Positions 7,830 through 14,352 of a stretch of 38,551 nucleotides of DNA are shown in pieces. The stretch is from NCBI GenBank assembly GCA_023404955.1, contig JAEXZY010000076.1, positions 1 to 38,551 on the forward strand. Reading direction: 5' to 3'. This DNA comes from Actinomycetes bacterium (GTDB lineage: Bacteria > Actinomycetota > Actinomycetes > Mycobacteriales > Mycobacteriaceae). Positions within the stretch are counted from its first letter, which is position 1, and the number at the start of each line of letters is the position of its first letter. The position numbers and the translations under genes were made by a program. The notes below the pieces were generated by a model, which was given only the letters and a program-made list of their open reading frames with translations, had not been told where the DNA came from and ran no database searches.

Positions 7830-9427
7830 GCGGCCATCTCCTTTCGCGGATCAGCCGTGCGGTGGGCGTTGGCGTGCTCTGTCTTCTCCCAGCCGCCGTG
7901 TCCCCGGCTCTCGCGCCAGACCGAACGCACGGCGGCGGCGGCCAGCAGCAACTGGTAGGGGAACGCGCCGAGAACCAGCCGCAGGTGGTCCCACCAGGTG
8001 ATGCGTATCCCGAACTCCTTGCCGAACTCCCCGAGCGCCGCCGCTTCGACGGCCACGGTGACCAGGGTCGGGGCCAACGGCAGGAATGTCAGCAGCGTGA
8101 CCGGCACGGGGACCTTCAGGACGAACATGCACACGATGGCGATCGGCACCAGGGCGCCGGTCGCAGCCTGCAGGAACGGCATGGCCAGCGTGTAACGGGC
8201 CAACAACCGCTGCCGTCGGGTGGGCAGTTTCCGCCACTCGCCCTTGCGATAGACCTGCATGAAGCCCTGGTCCCAGCGTGTGCGCTGTTTGACCAGCGCC
8301 CGCACGGTACCGGGAGTCTCCTCTCGGGTCACCACCTTGGGGTCATACGCGACGGCCACCCGCGCTCCCCGCGTCGACAATCGGACGCCGATCTCGCAGT
8401 CCTCGGCGAGACAATTGCGATCCCAGCCGCCGACGGAACGCAGCAGCGCAGTGCGCGCGAAGACAGTGTTCCCGCCCAGCGGGATGAACCGCTGATCGGC
8501 GTGGAAATGCAGCCGAGACCGGAACCAGAAGTAGTACTCCAGGCAGTTGCGCAGGGACCACCAGCTGGACCTCACGTTCATCAACTGGACCCCGGACTGC
8601 ACGACGTCGGCACCGGACTCTTCGAAGCGCGCCTCCACCAGCCGCAGCAGGCCGGGATGCACCTCGTCTTCGGCGTCGAAGACGCCGACGTACTGGCCCC
8701 GGCAGGCAGGAAGCGCCGTGTTGAGCGCCTTGGGCTTGTTCTTGGGCACGTTGTCGTCGATGACGACCCGCACAGTCCTCGGGTGGCGGGCGGCTCCGGC
8801 CCGCGCGACCTGTTCGGTTTCGGGATCGTCGTGCCCGATGATCACGATCACCTCGTAGTGGGGGTGATCGAGCCGGGCGAGCGCGTCGATGGTGTCCCCG
8901 AGGACGTCCTGCTCGTGGCGTGCCGGCAGAAGCAGGGAGAACGACCGGGGGCGTCCCGCCGACCGGCGTCTGAACCCGGTGGAAGCCAAGGCCTCGGGGC
9001 TCCGCCAGGCATGCAGCATCCACCACAGCGTGGTGGCCGCCACCACGAACAGCAGTACGGAGATGGCGCTCAGCACCGCATACAGGATCAGCTGCGGCCA
9101 ACCTGCGGGCTGGTCAGGCGCAACGGTGGGCGGTGGGCTCGGTGCATCGGCGCCCGACGCCGCCTGCACCCCTTGCGCCTGGGGCAGTTGTCCGCCGGAA
9201 GATCCGACGGATGTGGCGTTCGTGGTGGGCGCCCGTGGCGTTGCACCGTCGACCTGGGCGGTGTCCGAGGACGGCACCGAGGGTGGGGCGCCGGAGTTGC
9301 TCTCGCCGCCGAGTAGACGGCCACCGAAGACGAGTAGGACGGCGAAGATCGCCAGGGCAGCGCCCAGCGCGACGCCACCGCGTGTGAAGCGGGGCATGAT
9401 GAAAAGCCTCAATGTGGTGGAGGACAT
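7826..9427 (-). CDS. Processive family 2 glycosyltransferase, membrane bound (cellulose/PNAG synthase-like)
   Basis: A 533-residue protein. One helix at about 18-36, a Ser/Pro/Thr/Ala-rich linker at 45-108, a second helix at 112-137, then a GT-A domain from about 162: LLLPARHEQD, KPKALNTAL, the DXD-like DAED (251-254), the AED catalytic-base region (341-343) and QRTRW (381-385). This D,D,D,QxxRW set marks processive beta-glycan synthases such as BcsA, PgaC and NodC. C-terminal helices at about 413-440, 445-465 and 484-504 would form the channel. No PilZ domain is present. It is the first gene of the coupled operon. The ATG at 9427 has no clear ribosome binding site; the in-frame ATG at 9397 has GAGG 9 nt upstream and is a real alternative. 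Confidence 0.85.
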   Translation of the reverse strand: MSSTTLRLFIMPRFTRGGVALGAALAIFAVLLVFGGRLLGGESNSGAPPSVPSSDTAQVDGATPRAPTTNATSVGSSGGQLPQAQGVQAASGADAPSPPPTVAPDQPAGWPQLILYAVLSAISVLLFVVAATTLWWMLHAWRSPEALASTGFRRRSAGRPRSFSLLLPARHEQDVLGDTIDALARLDHPHYEVIVIIGHDDPETEQVARAGAARHPRTVRVVIDDNVPKNKPKALNTALPACRGQYVGVFDAEDEVHPGLLRLVEARFEESGADVVQSGVQLMNVRSSWWSLRNCLEYYFWFRSRLHFHADQRFIPLGGNTVFARTALLRSVGGWDRNCLAEDCEIGVRLSTRGARVAVAYDPKVVTREETPGTVRALVKQRTRWDQGFMQVYRKGEWRKLPTRRQRLLARYTLAMPFLQAATGALVPIAIVCMFVLKVPVPVTLLTFLPLAPTLVTVAVEAAALGEFGKEFGIRITWWDHLRLVLGAFPYQLLLAAAAVRSVWRESRGHGGWEKTEHANAHRTADPRKEMAA

Positions 9428-9493
9428 CGACCGACGATCGGGTCAGATGTCGCGGCGGATAGCCCCGGCACGGCGTACCACTGAACCGGCGGC

Positions 9494-9510
9494 TTTCGTG
9501 CACAACGAAA
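9494..9510. promoter_or_regulatory. Inverted repeat upstream of the GT2 operon
   Basis: TTTCGT-GCACA-ACGAAA, with perfect 6-bp arms, lies 67 bp upstream of the GT2 start in a relatively AT-rich interval. The size suits a dimeric repressor site, but I do not recognise the regulator. Confidence 0.35.
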
Positions 9511-9544
9511 TCGCTCTTGAGTGGATTGTCGTTGCCCGCCGGGC

Positions 9545-9557
9545 ATCCGTTACGGAT
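9545..9557. promoter_or_regulatory. Palindrome ATCCGT-T-ACGGAT upstream of the GT2 operon
   Basis: Perfect 6-bp arms with a 1-nt centre, between the GT2 start (9427) and the decarboxylase stop (9585). With the repeat at 9494-9510 it gives two operator-like elements in a 157-bp intergenic region. Regulator unknown. Confidence 0.4.
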
Positions 9558-9584
9558 ATTTGCTGATTGGCCGGAACGTCCTCG

Positions 9585-10745
9585 TCAGCCCATCACGATC
9601 GGCGTGGCTTCGATGCCGTTGAACCGCGATGCGGTGACCGTGGTGTAGGCGCCCATCATCGGACTGACGAGGACGTCGCCCACGGCCAGGCGGGGCATCG
9701 GATAGTCCCGGGCGATGACGTCGGCGCTGTCACAGGTGGGCCCGGCCAGCGTCACCGGCTGCAGCGTCGGCTCGCCGTCCCCGGTCAACTCGGCCAGCGC
9801 GAGTATCGGCGCGTGCACGTCTTCGGTCATCACATTCGAATAGCTGCCGTAGAGCCCGTCATCGAGGTAGTGCCACGTCCGTCCGGCGCGCTCGGCGGTG
9901 CCCACCACCGTGGTCAGCAGCGTCATGCAGTCGGCGGCGAGGAAACGTCCCGGCTCGCACAGCAACGTGAACTCCGCGCGCCGCGTCCCGAGCACGTCGT
10001 CGACGATCTCGCCGATCTCAGAGATCGGCGGCTCGGGCTCGCGATAGCTGACCGGGAATCCCCCACCGATGTCGATCGTCCGGGTGGGCACGCCGAGGGT
10101 CGTTTCGATGTGATCGGTCAGCTCGAGGGTGTGCTGGAGCGCGCGGCGGAACGGTTCGGTCGAGCTGCTCTGGCTGCCGACATGAAAGCTGAATCCTGCG
10201 AAATCGACACCGCTGGCCAACACATGCTTGACCAGGAGCTCAGCGTCGGCCGGCGCCACCCCGAATTTCGTCGACAGATCGGATTTCGCCGCGGGGTTGA
10301 GGAACGCGAGCCGGACGAGCACCTCGATGTCGTCGGGTAGGCCTGCGAATTTTTCGATCTCGGTGGGGTTTTCGACCACGAATGTGCGGATCCCGGCGGC
10401 GTGGGCGTGCTCGATGTCGGCCGGCTTCTTGATCGGATTCGTGTGGATGGCGCGGTGCAGCGGCAGGCCGAGACGTCCGAGAAGATCCACCTCGCCCCGC
10501 GTCGCCACATCGAAGCCGCCGCCGCAGATGGCAACGGTGGACAGCACCACCGGGTGCGGTAGCGCCTTGACCGCGTAGTGCACGTCGAACCCCGGGAGCG
10601 CGGATTGCAGTTCACGCAGGCGCCGCGCGACCCGGTGGGGCTCGAGCACCAGCAGCGGTGTGCCGTGTGTCGTGGCGAGCTGCGTCCAGCGTGGCGCGGT
10701 GGCGCGCAACTGCTCACGCAGCTGAGACCGTCGGTGCGGGTTCAT
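9585..10745 (-). CDS. Type III (alanine racemase-fold) PLP decarboxylase, ornithine/lysine decarboxylase-like
   Basis: A 386-residue protein of the group IV (ODC/LysA/NspC) decarboxylases. HYAVKALP places the PLP-binding lysine at Lys60. His188 in HVGSQ, GGGFP (227-231) and CEPGR (263-267) bind the cofactor phosphate and ring. GPTCDSAD (336-342) supplies the active-site Cys338/Asp339 from the other subunit, and Tyr367 is in GAYT. The CDSAD version points to ornithine/lysine rather than diaminopimelate decarboxylase, so a diamine product is likely; exact substrate is inferred. The ATG at 10745 has AGGG about 8 nt upstream. The first 32 bases overlap the end of the upstream membrane protein gene, suggesting coupled expression. 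The biosynthetic lysA is normally elsewhere in mycobacteria. Confidence 0.8.
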   Translation of the reverse strand: MNPHRRSQLREQLRATAPRWTQLATTHGTPLLVLEPHRVARRLRELQSALPGFDVHYAVKALPHPVVLSTVAICGGGFDVATRGEVDLLGRLGLPLHRAIHTNPIKKPADIEHAHAAGIRTFVVENPTEIEKFAGLPDDIEVLVRLAFLNPAAKSDLSTKFGVAPADAELLVKHVLASGVDFAGFSFHVGSQSSSTEPFRRALQHTLELTDHIETTLGVPTRTIDIGGGFPVSYREPEPPISEIGEIVDDVLGTRRAEFTLLCEPGRFLAADCMTLLTTVVGTAERAGRTWHYLDDGLYGSYSNVMTEDVHAPILALAELTGDGEPTLQPVTLAGPTCDSADVIARDYPMPRLAVGDVLVSPMMGAYTTVTASRFNGIEATPIVMG

Positions 10746-11241
10746 GACCGCTTCCCTTCTCGATCGGACGGCGATGCGCGAGCAGCGCGGTGAAACGTTC
10801 GTAACTGAAGACGGCACATCCGTAGAACGCCACGTCCGAGACCAACTTGCCGAAGATCCAGCCGGCGGCGACGTTGCCGAACAGGATGGGGCCGACGTAG
10901 AAGGCCAGAGGCCGCACAGCGATGCTGTCGATCAGTTCGGCGGGACCGAACTCGATCGCGACACTGCGTAGCGCCAGGAGAACGGATACGACGATGCGAT
11001 CGCCGCGCGTCCGGTGGCAGTGATCGCGGTAGGTCCACCGCAGGGCGTTAAGGAACGCCATTGCGTAGTAGCCCCCGGAGGCGCCCACGGTCGCTGCGAC
11101 CGCCGCGGCCGCCAACGAGCCGGTGGCCCCGTAGGCAAGTGCGGCGGCCCCGAATTCTGCTGCGGTGCCCGCTATCTCGCACGGCAGATAGCGCCGAATC
11201 CATTCCCCGATCCGAGACCGCATGTGCGTTCGTGCCTTCAT
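10714..11241 (-). CDS. Small four-helix membrane protein of unknown function
   Basis: A 175-residue protein with four hydrophobic segments, roughly 20-40, 45-65, 85-110 and 125-150, and a short basic N-terminus. Distinctive segments are EIAGTAAEFGAAAL, ALRWTYRDHCHRTRGDR and KLVSDVAFYGCAVFSY. The topology recalls GtrA-like proteins, but I do not see a convincing GtrA signature and leave it unassigned. The stop lies 32 bases inside the downstream decarboxylase gene, so the pair is probably one operon. The start is uncertain: ATG 11241 is used here; ATG 11223 is possible; the TTG at 11295 would run through a palindrome at 11280-11291 and is unlikely. It might move or sense the amine product, which is speculation. 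Confidence 0.6.
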   Translation of the reverse strand: MKARTHMRSRIGEWIRRYLPCEIAGTAAEFGAAALAYGATGSLAAAAVAATVGASGGYYAMAFLNALRWTYRDHCHRTRGDRIVVSVLLALRSVAIEFGPAELIDSIAVRPLAFYVGPILFGNVAAGWIFGKLVSDVAFYGCAVFSYERFTALLAHRRPIEKGSGHEPAPTVSAA

Positions 11242-11279
11242 GGGCACAACTGTCGCGCGACCGAATTGCGTGGTCTTGA

Positions 11280-11291
11280 GTAGCGCGCTAC
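11280..11291. promoter_or_regulatory. Perfect 12-bp palindrome GTAGCGCGCTAC in a divergent promoter region
   Basis: This self-complementary 12-mer lies 38 bp upstream of the membrane-protein/decarboxylase operon (minus) and 60 bp upstream of the LLM oxidoreductase operator (plus). Its position suits a repressor site for the minus-strand operon. No regulator gene is adjacent. Confidence 0.4.
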
Positions 11292-11350
11292 CCAACTCTG
11301 CCCGCGCGGTTGCGTTCCACTACCCAGGCACCCCCCTTGCGGACGCATAT

Positions 11351-11364
11351 TGGAACACGTTCTA
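11351..11364. promoter_or_regulatory. KstR-type operator upstream of the Rv0953c-like LLM gene
   Basis: TGGAACACGTTCTA fits the KstR consensus TnnAACnnGTTnnA at every fixed position. It ends 9 bp before the ATG at 11374, so a bound repressor would cover the transcription start. KstR is the TetR-family repressor of mycobacterial sterol catabolism genes. A near-identical site precedes the other LLM gene (31074-31087). Confidence 0.7.
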
Positions 11365-11373
11365 ATTCTCGGC

Positions 11374-12222
11374 ATGGACTTTGGGTTGGTGCTGTTCACC
11401 TCTGATCGCGGCATCACGCCTGCCGCGGCGGCCACGCTCGCCGACGAGCACGGCTTTTCCACCTTCTACGTGCCCGAACACACCCATATCCCGATCAAGC
11501 GGCAGGCCGCACACCCGACCACCGGGGACGAGACCCTGCCCGACGATCGCTACATGCGCACCCTGGATCCGTGGGTGTCGCTGGGCACCGCGGCCGCGGT
11601 GACATCGCGGGTCCGGCTGTCCACCGCGGTGGCGCTGCCCGTCGAACACGATCCGATCACCCTGGCCAAGTCGATCGCCACGCTGGACCACCTGTCCGGC
11701 GGCCGGGTGTCTCTCGGCGTCGGATTCGGCTGGAACACAGACGAACTCGCCGACCACAACGTGCCACCCGGGCGCCGCCGCACGATGCTGCGCGAGTACC
11801 TGGAGGCCATGCGTGCCCTGTGGACCGAAGAAGAGGCCGCTTACGAGGGCGAGTTCGTGAACTTCGGGCCGTCCTGGGCGTGGCCCAAGCCGGTGCAGTC
11901 GCACATCCCGGTGCTCGTCGGCGCCGCGGGTACTGAGAAGAACTTCAAGTGGATCGCGAAGTCGGCCGACGGCTGGATCACCACCCCGCGCGACTTCGAC
12001 ATCGACGAGCCGGTGAAGCTGCTTCAGGACACCTGGGCTGCCGCCGGACGCGACGGGGCGCCGCAAATCGTCGCCCTGGACTTCAAACCCGACCCCGACA
12101 AGCTCGCCCGCTGGCGCGAGCTCGGAGTGACCGAGGTGCTGTTCGGCTTCCCCGATCGCAGCCCCGACGAGGTCGCCGCATACGTCGAACGGCTCGCGGG
12201 CAAGCTCAGCGCGCTGGTGTGA
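11374..12222 (+). CDS. LLM-class F420/flavin-dependent oxidoreductase (Rv0953c type)
   Basis: A 282-residue single-domain luciferase-like protein. It begins MDFGLVLFTSDRG and contains FYVPEHTHIP, PVEHDPITLAKSIATLDHLS, GGRVSLGVGFGWN and VPVLVGAAGTEKNF, typical of the F420-dependent LLM subfamily; cofactor F420 is a family inference. Length and sequence agree with what I recall of Rv0953c, and its location near sucCD supports orthology. The frame continues upstream through the operator to a TTG at 11350, but the operator placement and homology favour ATG 11374. No Shine-Dalgarno is evident, consistent with a leaderless or near-leaderless mRNA. The palindrome upstream suggests KstR control and hence a role in sterol or related lipid oxidation. 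Confidence 0.85.
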   Translation: MDFGLVLFTSDRGITPAAAATLADEHGFSTFYVPEHTHIPIKRQAAHPTTGDETLPDDRYMRTLDPWVSLGTAAAVTSRVRLSTAVALPVEHDPITLAKSIATLDHLSGGRVSLGVGFGWNTDELADHNVPPGRRRTMLREYLEAMRALWTEEEAAYEGEFVNFGPSWAWPKPVQSHIPVLVGAAGTEKNFKWIAKSADGWITTPRDFDIDEPVKLLQDTWAAAGRDGAPQIVALDFKPDPDKLARWRELGVTEVLFGFPDRSPDEVAAYVERLAGKLSALV

Positions 12223-12254
12223 ATTTGGTGCGCCGGACCTCCCGGCGCCGGTTC

Positions 12255-12260
12255 TAGGCT
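12255..12260 (+). promoter_or_regulatory. -10 box (TAGGCT) for the DUF4185/lipoprotein pair
   Basis: TAGGCT fits the mycobacterial TANNNT box, 27 nt upstream of the ATG at 12287 and inside an imperfect inverted repeat (CCGGTTCT to AGAACACCGG, 12248-12273). A GGGGG ribosome binding tract follows just before the ATG. No convincing -35. Confidence 0.4.
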
Positions 12261-12286
12261 GGTGAGAACACCGGTCTGGGGGCCTG

Positions 12287-13786
12287 ATGTCCATCTCGAT
12301 GATCCGCGCGCAGGAGCCGCAGCGCGTCGTCGACGCAGGCCGCGCCATGGATGGCACAGCGTCGGCCCTGGACGGACTGATCGGCGAACAGGTGCGTGCT
12401 GCGAACGCGATGCGGGAGAGCTGGTTCGGACGGGCCGCCACCGCCGCGGCCGCGAAGGCCTACCGCAACATCCAGCAGGAGTATCTCGAGCACGAGACGT
12501 TGGCGGCACTGGCTGCGGCCATGCAGTCGGGCGGCGGGGCGATGGTCGCGATCCGCGCGGTGCTGCTGGCGTGGGTGGACATCGCGACCGCGATGTTCGA
12601 CGTCAGCGACGCCGGCGTGGTGACTCCCCGCCCGCCGAACGACACGGCGCCATGGGTGGCCATCGCGGCGGCTTACACCAGGATCATCCAGCAGGTCATC
12701 ACACAGTTCCTCACCGCCGATGACACGACGGCGAAGGGCATCGGCGCGATCAACGCGGGCTGGCTGCCGGGCAACGACCCCGCGCCCGGCGGCATCGACC
12801 CGGACAGCCTGAACAGCGACCAGCTGACATGGCTGCAGAGCCTGGCCGGCTCGGGAGATCCGAAGACCGGTGACGGCGGAGTGGGCGTGCCCAACACCGA
12901 CCTGTCGATCATGGGCATGACGCCCGACGGGCGCATGTTCACGATCCAGGGCGACACCGCCGAGAACATGGGAGAAGGCGGAGGCCCGGGACCTCGTACG
13001 GACCAGGGCGGCTTCAACAACATCATCTTCTGGAAGATGGACGAGCACGGTAAGTGGGTGGTGGACGACGTCGTCAACGATCCGTTCCCCAACACCCCTG
13101 GTGACGCGTCGACGATACCGACGTCGACGTTCAACGACGGCGACACGATGTACGCGTCGGTGATGAACGTCAAGAACTGGGAGCGGGGCACGTGGCAGAC
13201 GCGCAGCTCTGAACTGTACAAATCCGTCGATGGCGGCAAGACATGGACGAAGGCAGGCCCGGCGTGGACGAACAATGCCGCGTCGAACAACCCTTTTCAG
13301 GTGCAGAGCTTCACTCCTCGCGACGATGGATACGTGTACATGTACGGCTCCGAGAACGGTCGGACCAACGACGGCCTCCATGTGGCCCGCGTACCCATCG
13401 CCGATGTCGAGAACCCCGCGAAATACGAGTACTGGGACGGCGACTCGTTCGCTGCGGGGGCGGCCGGCGCCGGCGGAAGCCCACCTGTGCTGCAGCCACC
13501 GGCGGGCTACAGCGGCGTCGGCGAACCCAACGTGCACTTCTACGCCAACAAGGCGCTGCTGACCTTCAACGACGATCGGGGCAACATCTTCACCAGCTCG
13601 TCGACGGACGGCGTGAACTGGTCCACGCCGCAGGTGGTCACGTCGCAACCAGGCGCCTACGGCGTGTTCCAGTCCCCGCTGTCCGCAGGGAATTCCGTCG
13701 ACGCCTCCATATCGTTGTGGAACCCCTACGGGACACAATTGGTCACCATCGAGAATTCCGATACGAATGGGCTGGGCGGCTACTGA
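12287..13786 (+). CDS. WXG100-like N-terminal hairpin fused to a DUF4185-type beta-propeller; probable ESX (type VII) substrate
   Basis: A 499-residue protein. Residues 1-165 are Ala-rich helices with a WXG-type turn (Trp46-Phe-Gly48) between two helices and a nearby YLEHE (66-70) resembling the YxxxD/E export signal, so a type VII secretion signal is plausible. Residues about 190-490 contain repeated beta segments with D/G/W-rich turns (for example FTIQGDTAENMG, SVDGGKTWTKAG, SSSTDGVNWSTP), like DUF4185/BNR-type propellers seen in secreted actinobacterial proteins. No Sec signal. The ATG has a GGGGG tract 5 nt upstream. Its TGA overlaps the ATG of the lipoprotein gene by one base, so the two are coupled and may act together at the envelope. 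Carbohydrate binding or hydrolysis is possible but unproven. Confidence 0.7.
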   Translation: MSISMIRAQEPQRVVDAGRAMDGTASALDGLIGEQVRAANAMRESWFGRAATAAAAKAYRNIQQEYLEHETLAALAAAMQSGGGAMVAIRAVLLAWVDIATAMFDVSDAGVVTPRPPNDTAPWVAIAAAYTRIIQQVITQFLTADDTTAKGIGAINAGWLPGNDPAPGGIDPDSLNSDQLTWLQSLAGSGDPKTGDGGVGVPNTDLSIMGMTPDGRMFTIQGDTAENMGEGGGPGPRTDQGGFNNIIFWKMDEHGKWVVDDVVNDPFPNTPGDASTIPTSTFNDGDTMYASVMNVKNWERGTWQTRSSELYKSVDGGKTWTKAGPAWTNNAASNNPFQVQSFTPRDDGYVYMYGSENGRTNDGLHVARVPIADVENPAKYEYWDGDSFAAGAAGAGGSPPVLQPPAGYSGVGEPNVHFYANKALLTFNDDRGNIFTSSSTDGVNWSTPQVVTSQPGAYGVFQSPLSAGNSVDASISLWNPYGTQLVTIENSDTNGLGGY

Positions 13787-14352
13787 TGGCCAGGTCTACC
13801 CCCACGAGGGACGTTGTGATCTGTGCGGCGACGCTGGCCTTCGCCGCAGCACTGGCAGCCTGCGGCGCCACTACAGACAGCCGAGCAGAAACGCCTACGC
13901 CCACGTCGTCGGCCGATGCGCTCCCGGCGGGCTTCCCCGACCTGTCGTCCATGACGCCGGTCGACCTCGCACAGTTTCAGCGGAGCTACCCCTACTTCCG
14001 CGGCGTGCAGTTCACGACACCAGATGGCCAGCAGTGCTACAGCAACGACATGAATTCGCTCAACGATCCGGCGATTCGGACGCTCACCTGCGAGGGGCCG
14101 CGCCCCGACAAGGGCCCGGGCTCATGGGAGATCGACGTCGCGACCAACGCACCGGCCACCAGCGAGCCGGCCGCCCCGTCACTCAACCCCAACTACCAAC
14201 CGCCTGAGAACGAGAGCCCGAAACCTCTTCCACCGCAACACAGCATCGAATACAAAGGCATCCGATGCGGCGTCGACGACACAGGCATCACCGGGTGCAT
14301 CGTCGGCGGCCACGGCTTCGTGCTCACCCCGACCGCGACCACGCTGTTCTAG
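13786..14352 (+). CDS. Putative lipoprotein coupled to the DUF4185 protein
   Basis: A 188-residue protein with a lipoprotein signal peptide: basic start, hydrophobic stretch, and lipobox LAAC with Cys26, so it should be lipid-anchored outside the plasma membrane. A Thr/Ser/Pro-rich spacer follows, then a region with four further cysteines (CYSND, LTCEGP, IRCGVDD, GCIVGG), which could form two disulfides. No catalytic motif is seen. The ATG overlaps the upstream stop as TGATG. The stop TAG shares CTAG (14349-14352) with the stop of the convergent thiolase-like gene. The coupling suggests a partner of the preceding secreted protein. I do not recognise the family beyond 'mycobacterial lipoprotein'. 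Confidence 0.75.
   Translation: MARSTPTRDVVICAATLAFAAALAACGATTDSRAETPTPTSSADALPAGFPDLSSMTPVDLAQFQRSYPYFRGVQFTTPDGQQCYSNDMNSLNDPAIRTLTCEGPRPDKGPGSWEIDVATNAPATSEPAAPSLNPNYQPPENESPKPLPPQHSIEYKGIRCGVDDTGITGCIVGGHGFVLTPTATTLF

Noticed and set aside
7826..9427. Calling the GT2 gene bcsA
   Set aside because: The processive motifs are there but there is no PilZ domain and no bcsB partner; chitin/PNAG/hyaluronan-type synthases share the same motifs.
10714..11241. GtrA-family flippase assignment
   Set aside because: The four-helix topology fits, but the conserved GtrA pattern (Asn-rich helix 2-3 region, C-terminal F-x-W-x-F) is not evident, so the gene is left unassigned.
12248..12273. Inverted repeat CCGGTTCT to AGAACACCGG as a terminator of the LLM gene
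   Set aside because: The arms are interrupted by a 2-nt bulge, there is no U-tract, and the repeat contains a good TAGGCT -10 box, so a promoter role is more likely.
12287..13786. Polymorphic toxin interpretation of the WXG-like fusion protein
   Set aside because: The C-terminal half looks like a beta-propeller rather than a small toxin domain, and the partner gene encodes a lipoprotein, not a cytosolic immunity protein.
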